Positions 1 through 8,767 of a stretch of 64,000 nucleotides of DNA are shown here, one piece after another. The notes beneath the pieces were generated by a model that made no database searches, was not told where the DNA came from, and saw nothing but the letters and a program-made list of their open reading frames with translations. Made by a program: the position numbers and the translations under genes. Source of the DNA: Hydrogenophaga crocea (GTDB taxonomy: Bacteria; Pseudomonadota; Gammaproteobacteria; Burkholderiales; Burkholderiaceae_C). Positions within the stretch are counted from its first letter, which is position 1. The number at the start of each line of letters is the position of its first letter. Location of the stretch: NCBI RefSeq assembly GCF_011388215.1, contig NZ_CP049989.1, forward strand, positions 4,134,001-4,198,000. The letters run 5' to 3'.

Positions 1-575
1 ATGAAGGCCTCGAAGGCGCGGAAGTTGCGGCTCTGGATCAGGTTGGCCGCATAGCTCAGTTCTTCGGTGGCGATCTGGCCGCACACCGCCGAGCCCAGCA
101 TCACGATGATGATCTGGCTGGTGAGCGCGGGCCAGACCTTGCGCAGCGCGGGCGGCAGCACCACGTGCACGAAGGTCTGCGCGCGCGAGAGCGCGAGGCT
201 GGCCGCGGCCTCGAACTGGCCGCGCGGCGTGGCCTCCACGCCCGCGCGCACGATCTCGGCCGCGTAGGCCCCGAGGTTCACCACCATGGCGATCACCGAC
301 GCGAGCTCGGGCGTGAGCTTCACGCCCGCCGCGGGCAGGCCGAAGAACACGAAGAACAGCTGCACGATGAAGGGCGTGTTGCGGATCAGCTCCACATAGG
401 CGGCGGCGAGCCAGCCCAGCGCGGCCGGGCCCTGGGTGCGCGCCCAGGCGCAGGCCACGCCCAGCGCCACGCCGAGCACGGCCGAGACGGCCGTCAGCCC
501 GAGCGTCCAGGCCATGCCCTTGAGCAGCAGCGGCCACTGCGCGAGCACGGCCGCGAAATCGAGTTCGATGCCCAT
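1..575 (-). CDS. Amino acid ABC transporter permease, HisM/GlnP type (partial)
   Basis: Inner-membrane permease of a polar amino acid ABC importer. About 191 N-terminal residues are present and the C-terminus runs off the left edge. Hydrophobic segments lie near residues 15-40 and 55-80. The cytoplasmic EAA loop that contacts the ATPase is visible as EAAASLALSRAQTF followed by VVLPPALRKVWP. The start is the ATG at 573-575. The gene lies 15 bases downstream of the solute-binding protein gene on the same strand, so the two should form one transcript headed by the GntR gene. Family assignment is secure; the substrate is not deducible. Confidence 0.9.
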   Translation of the reverse strand, partial: MGIELDFAAVLAQWPLLLKGMAWTLGLTAVSAVLGVALGVACAWARTQGPAALGWLAAAYVELIRNTPFIVQLFFVFFGLPAAGVKLTPELASVIAMVVNLGAYAAEIVRAGVEATPRGQFEAAASLALSRAQTFVHVVLPPALRKVWPALTSQIIIVMLGSAVCGQIATEELSYAANLIQSRNFRAFEAF

Positions 576-590
576 GGCGGCGCGGGCGCT

Positions 591-1382
591 TTACTCGGGC
601 AGCGTGCCGGCCGGGCGGCCCAGCCACTTCTTGGCCATCGCGTCGAGCTCGCCGGCCTTCTTGGCGGCCAGCACGATCTCGTTGACCTTGGCGCGCAGCG
701 CGTCCTCGCCCTTGGCCACGCCGATGAAGTTCGGGCTGTCCTTGAGCAGCAGCTTGTACTCGGCGCCCAGCGTGGGGTTGCGCTTGATCATGTTGTCGGC
801 CACCGACACGCCGGTGGCGATGAACTGGGTCTGGCCCGAGACGAAGGCCGAGACGGTGGCGTTGTTGTCCTCGAAGCGCTTGACCTCGGTGTTGGCGGGC
901 ACGACCTTGCTCAGTTCCTGGTCCTCGATGGCGCCGCGCGTGACCGCGATGCTCTTGCCGCCGAGCGCGTTGAAGTCGGGCAAGGCCGCGCCCTTGGGGC
1001 CGTACACCGCCTGGAAGAAGGGCGAATAGGCCACGGTGAAGTCGATCACCTTCTCGCGCTCGGGGTTCTTGCCCAGCGTGGAGATCACGAGGTCGGCCTT
1101 CCTGGTCTGCAGGTAAGGAATGCGGTTGGCGCTGGTCACGGGCACCAGCTCCACCTTCACGCCGAGCTTGGCCGCGATCAGGTTGGCGGTGTCCACGTCC
1201 AGGCCTTGCGGTTTCAGGTCGATGCCCACGAAGCCGTAGGGCGGGAAGTCGGTGGGCACGGCGATCTTGATGAGCTTGGCCTTCATCACGCCCTCGAGCG
1301 CGGTCTGCGCCTGGGCGCCGACGGCGAAGGTGGCGGCCAGGGCCGCGGCGAGGACGACGAGGCGGCGTTTGCTGGGGTTCAT
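591..1382 (-). CDS. Amino acid ABC transporter substrate-binding protein
   Basis: Periplasmic ligand-binding component (SBP family 3) of the importer encoded with the downstream permease. The 263-residue product has a signal peptide of about 25 residues ending in GAQAQ. The mature protein shows the family pattern: IKIAVPTDFPPYGF near the start, GLDVDTANLIAAKLGVKVELVPV, then TLGKNPEREKVIDFTVAYSPF. Its ATG overlaps the stop codon of the upstream GntR gene by four bases, which suggests translational coupling. The ligand is probably an amino acid or related compound, but it cannot be specified. Confidence 0.93.
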   Translation of the reverse strand: MNPSKRRLVVLAAALAATFAVGAQAQTALEGVMKAKLIKIAVPTDFPPYGFVGIDLKPQGLDVDTANLIAAKLGVKVELVPVTSANRIPYLQTRKADLVISTLGKNPEREKVIDFTVAYSPFFQAVYGPKGAALPDFNALGGKSIAVTRGAIEDQELSKVVPANTEVKRFEDNNATVSAFVSGQTQFIATGVSVADNMIKRNPTLGAEYKLLLKDSPNFIGVAKGEDALRAKVNEIVLAAKKAGELDAMAKKWLGRPAGTLPE

Positions 1383-2128
1383 AGCAGGGCTCCTAGGTAG
1401 GTTTCGCGGTCGGGTGGGGAAGGGTCGGCCGGCTTGCGCGCGGCGGGGGAACGGGGCGCGCCCACCGGCGCCAGCGCTTCGCGCAGGTCGGCCAGCGGGT
1501 CGGCGGGCGGGCTCAGGCGCAGCGCGGCCTGCACCTGGCCGATGTGCGCTTCCATCAGGCGCTCGGCCGCGGCGACATCACCGCGCTCGAGCGCCTCGAC
1601 GATCTGCACGTGGTCGGCGCACGACTGCACCGCGTCGTGCGTGCTCTGGTAGAGCATGGCGATCAGCGTGGTGCGCGCGGTGAAATCGCGCAGGGTGTCT
1701 GCCAGCAGCTGGTTGCCCAGGCACTCGGCCAGGCAGACGTGGAAGTCGCCCAGCAGGTAGCTGCGCTGGCCCACGTCTTCGCCCTTGAGCGCGGCCTGCT
1801 CCTGGCGGATGTGCTGGCGCAGCCGCTTGAGCGCGGCCTTGTCCACGCGGCCGTCGTTGCTGCGGATCAGGCCGGTCTCGATCACGCGGCGCGCCTCGAA
1901 GGCCTCGCGTGCCTCGGCGTGCGAGGGCTGCACCACGTACCAGCCGCGGCGCGAACTCACGGTGACGATGCCGCGCGCGGCCAGGCGCACCAGGGCCTCG
2001 CGCACCAGCGTGCGGCTGCAGTCGAACAGCATCGACAGGTTCTGCTCGCCCAGGCGGGTGCCGGGCGCGAGCCGCTGGGCGAGGATGGCCTCGACGATGC
2101 GTCGGGCGATGTCGGTGGAGCTGACCAT
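1379..2128 (-). CDS. GntR-family transcriptional regulator (FCD/FadR subgroup)
   Basis: DNA-binding regulator of 249 residues. An N-terminal winged helix (about 5-70) contains IVEAILAQRLAPGTRLGE and CSRTLVREALVRLAARGI. It is followed by an alpha-helical FCD ligand domain (about 80-210). It is the first gene of a leftward operon with the ABC importer and probably controls it in response to the imported compound. Two related inverted repeats lie just upstream, one abutting the start codon, consistent with autoregulation. The C-terminal 30 residues are proline/arginine-rich and look disordered. No convincing Shine-Dalgarno sequence precedes the ATG. Confidence 0.92.
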   Translation of the reverse strand: MVSSTDIARRIVEAILAQRLAPGTRLGEQNLSMLFDCSRTLVREALVRLAARGIVTVSSRRGWYVVQPSHAEAREAFEARRVIETGLIRSNDGRVDKAALKRLRQHIRQEQAALKGEDVGQRSYLLGDFHVCLAECLGNQLLADTLRDFTARTTLIAMLYQSTHDAVQSCADHVQIVEALERGDVAAAERLMEAHIGQVQAALRLSPPADPLADLREALAPVGAPRSPAARKPADPSPPDRETYLGALL

Positions 2129-2130
2129 GG

Positions 2131-2185
2131 CAGGCTTGCATGCCAGATCCGTGCCATGGGCCCATCAGGCTTGTATGCAAGCCTG
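2131..2185 (-). promoter_or_regulatory. Paired GntR operator-like inverted repeats
   Basis: Bases 2166-2185 read CAGGCTTGTATGCAAGCCTG: two perfect 8-base arms around TATG, with the core CTTGTATGCAAG close to the TTGTATACAA-type sites bound by FCD-group GntR regulators. A second, imperfect copy with the same half site (CAGGCTTGCATGCCAG, 2131-2146) sits directly against the GntR start codon. Binding there would block transcription or initiation, so autorepression is likely. The assignment is from pattern and position only. Confidence 0.6.
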
Positions 2186-2249
2186 GTGCACCCGATGTGT
2201 GCGCGGGCGGCGCGGCGCTGGTGCGCGCGGCACCGGCATGCACGACGCC

Positions 2250-2279
2250 GTGCACACCCGTGTGCGCACGGGTGTGCAC
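2250..2279. terminator. Strong GTGCAC-rich hairpin, possible terminator
   Basis: A perfect inverted repeat: 13-base arms (GTGCACACCCGTG and its complement) around the loop TGCG. It lies 38 bases beyond the stop codon of the leftward lipoprotein gene and upstream of the GntR gene, so it could end the lipoprotein transcript. No U-tract follows on either strand. Further GTGCAC palindromes occur at 2186 and 2292. Confidence 0.45.
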
Positions 2280-2316
2280 ATGGCGGTGCACGGCGGCGGA
2301 GGGGGGCGCGGGGCGC

Positions 2317-3234
2317 TCAGCGCTGCGCGCTGAGGATCTGCAGGTCTTTTTCGTAGCCCTGCAGCTGGCGCGCGAGGCGCTCGCGCTGGCCCGGCGTGGC
2401 GCTGTTGTGCAGGGCCGCGAACTGCGCGCAGCCATGGCGGATGGCCGCTTCGCTCTGCGCCGCGTAGCCGGGCGTGGGCGACACCACCAGGCGCTCGGCG
2501 TAGCCGCGCAATAGGGCGCGTGCGCGGGCCGGCTGGGCCTGGGCCTCGCGCAGCGCCTGCAGCAGGTCGGCCTGGCGGCGTTCGCGTTCGGCCTGCGTGC
2601 GCTGCGCATCCCAGGGCGATGCCGCGAGCGACTGGCGCAACCCTTCGCGCTGCGCATCGCTCAGGCGGCCGTAGAAACGCTCGTAGCGCTCCACCGTGGC
2701 GTCGAGCCGGCGCTGCAGGCGCTGCTCGGGCGTGCCGCGCAGGAAGTCGCGGGCGAATTCGTCGTTGCTGCGCGCCTGGCGCCGGTTCAGTTGCTCGAGC
2801 TGCGCGGGCGTGAGCTGCGGCGCCAGCCGCGCGAAGGGCTCGATCAGGCGCTCGCTCGCACCCACCAGCCGCCGGCGCGCGGTCTCGAACTGCTGGCAGG
2901 CCTCGTCGGCGCTGATGTCGTGCGGGGCCATGGCCTGCCAGCGGCGCAGCTGGTCGGCGTACACCGGCAGCTCCTCGCGCCGGTGCCAGGCGAAGAAGCC
3001 GTCGATGTCGCCGCGCACCTGGCTGGCCTGCTCGCCGTCGAAGTCGAAATGGCTGTCGAGCCACCAGTAGCTCAGCGTGGGCGCCTGCGTGTAGGCCAGG
3101 CGTGCGGTGGTGCACGCGGCCAGCGCGAACAGGGTCGCGAGCAGCACAGGCAGCAGCAGGGTGCGCGCGATAATCCGCCGCGACCCGGCACCGCCCTCCT
3201 GGCGCTGCTGTCGAATCGCGAAAGAGGTGTTCAT
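2317..3234 (-). CDS. DUF6279-like lipoprotein
   Basis: Probable outer-membrane lipoprotein of about 305 residues. An arginine-rich N-terminus and hydrophobic stretch (LLLPVLLATLFALAAC) end in a lipobox with Cys near residue 42. The mature part is almost entirely charged, helical sequence rich in Arg, Gln and Glu. Features such as TQAPTLSYWWLDSHFDFDGEQ and repeated LRxxLxxR patterns match what I know of DUF6279 lipoproteins of unknown function. The proposed ATG (3232-3234) shares the tetranucleotide CATG with the glmU start on the other strand. A shorter form is possible, but no better in-frame start precedes the lipobox. Confidence 0.7.
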   Translation of the reverse strand: MNTSFAIRQQRQEGGAGSRRIIARTLLLPVLLATLFALAACTTARLAYTQAPTLSYWWLDSHFDFDGEQASQVRGDIDGFFAWHRREELPVYADQLRRWQAMAPHDISADEACQQFETARRRLVGASERLIEPFARLAPQLTPAQLEQLNRRQARSNDEFARDFLRGTPEQRLQRRLDATVERYERFYGRLSDAQREGLRQSLAASPWDAQRTQAERERRQADLLQALREAQAQPARARALLRGYAERLVVSPTPGYAAQSEAAIRHGCAQFAALHNSATPGQRERLARQLQGYEKDLQILSAQR

Positions 3235-4633
3235 GTCCTTACCGGTGGATGTGGTGGTGATGGCCGCGGGCAAAGGCACGCGCATGAAAGGCCAGCGGCC
3301 CAAAGTGTTGCACCGCCTGGGCGGCCGTGCACTGGCCCAGCACGTGATCGATTGCGCCGCAGGGTTAAAGGCCCGCTCGGTGGTGGTCATCACCGGCCAC
3401 GGCGCCGAGCAGGTCGAGGCCGGGCTGCACGCGCCCGAGGCCACCGCGCTGGCCTTCGTGCGCCAGTCGCCCCAGCTCGGCACCGGCCACGCGGTGCAGC
3501 AGGCCGTGCCCGCGCTCGCCGACGACGGCCTGACCCTGGTGCTCTCGGGCGACGTGCCGCTGACCGAGCCCGCCACCCTGCAGGCCCTGATCGACTTGAG
3601 CGAAGGCCGCCACCTCGCGCTGCTCACGCTCGACCTGCCCGACCCCACGGGCTACGGCCGCGTGGTGCGCGACGAACACGGCAGCGTGCGCGCCATCGTC
3701 GAGCACAAGGACGCGAGCGAGGCGCAGCGCGCCATCACCGAGATCTACAGCGGCATCATGGCCGTGCCCACGCGGCTGCTGCGCGGCTGGCTGGCGCGGC
3801 TCGACAACCGCAACGCCCAGGGCGAGTACTACCTGACCGATGTGGTGAAGTTCGCCGTGGCCGATGGCGAGACCGTCAAGGCCCACCGCATCGCGGACGC
3901 GGTGCAGGTGGCCGGCGTGAACAGCCCGCAGCAGCTCGCCGAGCTCGAGCGCGCCTACCAGCTGCGCCTGGCCCAGCGCTTCATGGCCGACGGCGTGCGC
4001 CTGGCCGACCCGGCGCGCTTCGACGTGCGTGGCCACCTGGTCTGCGGGCAGGACGTGGAGATCGACGTCAACTGCGTGTTCGAAGGCCGGGTCGAGCTCG
4101 GCGACGGCGTGCGCATCGGCGCGAACTGCGTGGTCGCCAACGCGCGCATCGAGGCGGGCGCGGTGATCCACCCCTTCACCCACATCGAGGGCGAGGCCGC
4201 GGGCGTGCGCGTGGGCCCGGGCGCGCTGATCGGGCCGTTCGCGCGCCTGCGCCCCGGGGCCGATCTCGGCGCCGAGGTGCACATCGGCAACTTCGTCGAA
4301 GTGAAGAACAGCACGCTGGCCGCGGGCGCCAAGGCCAACCACCTGGCCTACCTGGGCGACGCCAGCGTGGGCGAGCGCGTGAATTACGGTGCGGGCAGCA
4401 TCACCGCCAACTACGACGGCGCCAACAAGCACCGCACCGTGATCGAGGCCGACGTGCACGTGGGCAGCAACTGCGTGCTGGTGGCGCCCATCACCATCGG
4501 CGCGGGCGGCACCGTGGGCGCGGGCTCCACCATCACCAAGAGCACCGAGCCCGGCGCGCTGGCCGTGGCGCGCGGCCGCCAGGCGAGCATCCCCGGCTGG
4601 CAGCGGCCCCAGAAACAGAAAAAGGCCTCCTGA
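3233..4633 (+). CDS. glmU: Bifunctional UDP-GlcNAc pyrophosphorylase / GlcN-1-P N-acetyltransferase
   Basis: Cytoplasmic enzyme that acetylates glucosamine-1-phosphate and then couples it to UTP to make UDP-GlcNAc for peptidoglycan and lipopolysaccharide. The 466-residue product has the nucleotidyltransferase signature AAGKGTRMKGQRPKVLH near residue 10, LSGDVPL near 100, and a C-terminal left-handed beta-helix from about 255. The acetyltransferase site region reads GNFVEVKNSTLAAGAKANHLAYLGD and is followed by VNYGAGSITANYDG. The start is supported by AGAGG five bases upstream of the ATG. It ends in a hairpin whose loop is its own TGA. glmS, the first step of the pathway, lies 1.5 kb away. Confidence 0.98.
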   Translation: MSLPVDVVVMAAGKGTRMKGQRPKVLHRLGGRALAQHVIDCAAGLKARSVVVITGHGAEQVEAGLHAPEATALAFVRQSPQLGTGHAVQQAVPALADDGLTLVLSGDVPLTEPATLQALIDLSEGRHLALLTLDLPDPTGYGRVVRDEHGSVRAIVEHKDASEAQRAITEIYSGIMAVPTRLLRGWLARLDNRNAQGEYYLTDVVKFAVADGETVKAHRIADAVQVAGVNSPQQLAELERAYQLRLAQRFMADGVRLADPARFDVRGHLVCGQDVEIDVNCVFEGRVELGDGVRIGANCVVANARIEAGAVIHPFTHIEGEAAGVRVGPGALIGPFARLRPGADLGAEVHIGNFVEVKNSTLAAGAKANHLAYLGDASVGERVNYGAGSITANYDGANKHRTVIEADVHVGSNCVLVAPITIGAGGTVGAGSTITKSTEPGALAVARGRQASIPGWQRPQKQKKAS

Positions 4634-4643
4634 GGAGGCCTTT
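4621..4643. terminator. glmU terminator hairpin with the stop codon as loop
   Basis: AAAGGCCTCC and GGAGGCCTTT form a perfect 10-base stem around the loop TGA, which is the glmU stop codon. The left arm encodes the last glmU residues. The structure ends in TTT on the + strand and, read from the other strand, also in TTT, so it could terminate glmU and the convergent DUF2726 gene. Confidence 0.75.
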
Positions 4644-4660
4644 CGGGCGGGCCGGCGGGC

Positions 4661-5392
4661 TCAGCGGCCGCCGCGCACGTCGTACGAGCCGCCGTCGTAG
4701 CGGCGCTCGCCGCCGCGTGGCTTGGGCGGCGCGAGCTCGTCTTCGAGGCTCATGAGGCCGCTCAGGCCCATCACCTCCGAATCGCGGTAGGCCGAGGCGC
4801 CGAAGCGGTCGTCCAGCGTGGACATCTGGCTCTCGAGCTCCTTGATCACGCTGTCGCGCTCGGGCGCCTGCGGCGCGGGGGCCGCTGCCTTGGGCTTGGG
4901 CAGCTCCACCAGGTTGAGCTGGGCGCGGAACTCGGCCGGCGACGGCATGCGGTGGATGCCGTTCTTGAGCAGCAGGAAACGCACGCCCGCCGTCTTGAGC
5001 ATGCGGTTCTTGACCTTGGCGCGCTGCGCCTTGGCCTCGGCATTGCTGAGGTGGTACTGCTCGATGTCGAACGCGAAGGTGGGACGGCCGTCGGCGCCGC
5101 ACACCACGAAGTCCACGCGCTGCTCCTTGAGGCGCTGCTTGGCCGCAACCTTGTCGCCCGCACGGCGCACCGACAGCATGTTGGCCAGCGACACGTTGGG
5201 CAGCACCACCTGGCCGGGGAAGGTGTCCTGCAGGTAGTCGAGCATGGCCACCTGCTCGGTCGAGAGCACGCGCTCCGGGCTGTAACGGTCGTCGCGGCCG
5301 TCGTCCTGGGACCGCATGAAGCGCAGGTAGAGCCAGACGCACAGCGCCAGCACCACCACCGCGATCACCGATCCGATCACCACCAAATCCAT
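4661..5392 (-). CDS. Membrane-anchored DUF2726 nuclease-like protein
   Basis: Product of 243 residues with one N-terminal membrane helix (about 3-23) followed by a cytoplasmic DUF2726 domain (about 45-160). That family belongs to the restriction-endonuclease-like fold. Visible core: LKEQRVDFVVCGADGRP, FAFDIEQYHLS and a Lys-containing helix KVKNRMLKTAGVRFLLL, which resembles the D-(E/Q)xK arrangement. The C-terminal 80 residues are Pro/Ala- and acid-rich. The start (5390-5392) is preceded by GGAGG at ten bases. It converges on glmU. Substrate and function are unknown. Confidence 0.8.
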   Translation of the reverse strand: MDLVVIGSVIAVVVLALCVWLYLRFMRSQDDGRDDRYSPERVLSTEQVAMLDYLQDTFPGQVVLPNVSLANMLSVRRAGDKVAAKQRLKEQRVDFVVCGADGRPTFAFDIEQYHLSNAEAKAQRAKVKNRMLKTAGVRFLLLKNGIHRMPSPAEFRAQLNLVELPKPKAAAPAPQAPERDSVIKELESQMSTLDDRFGASAYRDSEVMGLSGLMSLEDELAPPKPRGGERRYDGGSYDVRGGR

Positions 5393-5501
5393 GAAAACGA
5401 ACCTCCTCCAAGCGCCACGGCCGGGGGGCGGGCGCAATTTGTAGCAAGGTTGTTACACATGCGCCGCGGCGTCAACACCCAATTGGGGGGCGGGGCCACA
5501 A

Positions 5502-5521
5502 GTGTGCGTTTTGCTGCACAC
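5502..5521 (-). terminator. Possible terminator hairpin after the Lrp-family gene
   Basis: GTGTGC and GCACAC form a 6-base stem around an 8-base loop, 26 bases beyond the stop codon of the leftward Lrp gene. It is flanked by the palindromes CCCCCGGGGG (5521-5530) and CCCAATTGGG (5478-5487). There is no U-tract, so this is only a weak call. The remainder of 5393-5546 should carry the DUF2726 promoter, which I cannot locate. Confidence 0.3.
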
Positions 5522-5546
5522 CCCCGGGGGCATTTAAGCCATTCGG

Positions 5547-6038
5547 TCACATCGGCGGCTTCAGCGGCAGGCGCGGATCGAACTTGGCGCAGCGCGTGCT
5601 GAAGAAGCCTTTGACGTTGCGCACGTTGGCGTCGCCCGTGAACAGGCGCTGGGTGAGGGCGAGGTAGTCGGGCATGTCGCTGCAGCGCACCACCAGCACG
5701 AAATCGGGGCCCGGGCTCACGCGGTAGCACTGCTGCACGCGCGGCTCGGCCACGGCGCGCGCCTCGAAGGCGTCGAGCGCCTCGGCGCCCTGGCGCTCCA
5801 GGCTCACTTCGACCAGCGCCGTCAGGCCGTGGCCCAGCAGCGGGGCCAGGCGGTCGGCGTCGAGCAAGGCGACCTCGCGCGCGATCAGCCCACGCTCGCG
5901 CAGCCGCTTCACGCGCCGCAGGCAGGTGGGCGGCGAGAGGTGGGCGCGTTCGGCCAGGGCCTGGTTGCTCTGCGCAGCGTCGTCCTGCAACAACTCCAGC
6001 AGCCGCAGGTCGGTGGCATCGATGTCGAAATCTTCCAT
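5547..6038 (-). CDS. Lrp/AsnC-family transcriptional regulator
   Basis: Feast/famine regulator of 163 residues. The N-terminal helix-turn-helix (about 6-60) reads DLRLLELLQDDAAQSNQALAERAHLSPPTCLRRVKRL. The C-terminal RAM ligand-sensing domain (about 70-150) includes VQQCYRVSPGPDFVLVV and a terminal FFSTRCAKFDPRLPL. Lrp proteins form dimers or octamers and sense amino acids. The gene is divergent from glmS, and an 18-base imperfect palindrome lies just upstream. The specific effector is not deducible. Confidence 0.93.
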   Translation of the reverse strand: MEDFDIDATDLRLLELLQDDAAQSNQALAERAHLSPPTCLRRVKRLRERGLIAREVALLDADRLAPLLGHGLTALVEVSLERQGAEALDAFEARAVAEPRVQQCYRVSPGPDFVLVVRCSDMPDYLALTQRLFTGDANVRNVKGFFSTRCAKFDPRLPLKPPM

Positions 6039-6057
6039 GAATCGAATGTAAATGAAA

Positions 6058-6075
6058 CGAATCGTCGATGATTCG
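6058..6075. promoter_or_regulatory. Candidate Lrp-type operator
   Basis: Bases read CGAATCGTCGATGATTCG, an 18-base palindrome with one mismatched pair. It sits 20 bases upstream of the Lrp gene start and about 107 bases upstream of glmS. An additional CGAAT half occurs at the Lrp start (6042). Position and symmetry suggest autoregulation, possibly also affecting glmS. Confidence 0.4.
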
Positions 6076-6181
6076 TGGGGGCGATAGAAAAGTTCAAAAA
6101 CTGTTCAACTTCGCACATTCATTTCACGGATGGCTCTCTAGCATTCGCCCCACTTTCCAACAACGGACATCGGAGGCTTGC

Positions 6182-8035
<1,854 letters not shown>

Positions 8036-8038
<3 letters not shown>

Positions 8039-8051
8039 GGCGGGCGCCTCA
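8036..8051. terminator. Stop-to-stop hairpin between glmS and the OmpA-type gene
   Basis: TGAGGC and GCCTCA form a 6-base stem around GGGC. The first three bases are the glmS stop codon and the last three are the stop codon of the convergent gene. No U-tract is present; see the other stop-codon hairpins in this window. Confidence 0.5.
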
Positions 8052-8669
8052 GCGCACCGTCACCTCCACCCGCCGGTTGCGCGGCTCGGGGGTTTCGTCC
8101 TTCGTGGGCACGAGCAGGTTCTTCTCGCCGTGCGCTTCCTGCCGCAGCGACAGGAAGCTCAGCCCCGAGGCCTTGAGGCGGCTGGCCACCAGCGCGGCGC
8201 GCTGCGCCGACAGCGTGAGGTTGTCGGCCTCGCTGCCCATGGTGTCGGTGTGCCCGCTCACCACCACCTCGGTGGTGGCCAGGGCCTGCGGCGGGCGCGC
8301 GCGCAGCTGCGCGATCAGTTGTTGCAGCGCCGCTTCGGCCGGCTCGGTGAGCTGGGTGCTGCCCAGCACGAAGTACAGCAGGTGCTGTTCGGGCGCCGCG
8401 GGCAGCGCGTCGCGCGCGGCGCCGAAGTCGGCCTCGATCTGCGCGGGCGTGGGTGAGGTCGCGGGCGCGCGGCCGTCGAGCGCCGCCACCTGGCCCGCCT
8501 GCGTGAGCACCTGCCGGCCCTGGGGGCCGGTCACCACCACCTGGCCCACCTTGCCGTCGCGGTCGGGCAGCAGCACCACGTAAGAGCGCGGCAGCGTGGG
8601 GCCGCAGGCCGCGAGCAGGGCGGCCAGGGGCAGCAGGAGCAAGGGGCGAAGCAGGGCATGGCGGTTCAT
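8049..8669 (-). CDS. OmpA-family lipoprotein
   Basis: Exported lipoprotein of 206 residues. The signal peptide ends in LAAC with the lipidated Cys at 22. A C-terminal OmpA/MotB-like peptidoglycan-binding domain (about 95-203) shows SGHTDTMGSEADNLTLSAQRA and the terminal NRRVEVTV. The Asp of HTD and the Arg of NRR correspond to the diaminopimelate-binding residues of the family. It is divergent from the CHASE2/cyclase gene and close to the FecR-domain gene. These families are often neighbours, which suggests one envelope-sensing module, but that is inference. Confidence 0.9.
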   Translation of the reverse strand: MNRHALLRPLLLLPLAALLAACGPTLPRSYVVLLPDRDGKVGQVVVTGPQGRQVLTQAGQVAALDGRAPATSPTPAQIEADFGAARDALPAAPEQHLLYFVLGSTQLTEPAEAALQQLIAQLRARPPQALATTEVVVSGHTDTMGSEADNLTLSAQRAALVASRLKASGLSFLSLRQEAHGEKNLLVPTKDETPEPRNRRVEVTVR

Positions 8670-8767
8670 GGCCCGAACTGTCCCACAGGCCGGGCGCCTG
8701 CGGCCGCACGGGCGGGCGCCCGGGTCGGATACCCTCGGGGGCAGCCGTTCTGCCGCCTGCCGCCGCC

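Noticed and set aside
2186..2299. CRISPR-like array from recurring GTGCAC units
   Set aside because: The units are short palindromes at irregular spacing with no constant repeat or spacer length, and no cas genes are present.
6076..6181. glmS ribozyme or riboswitch upstream of glmS
   Set aside because: The leader is only about 100 bases and shows no double-pseudoknot core. Control by an Lrp site or small RNA is more likely in proteobacteria.
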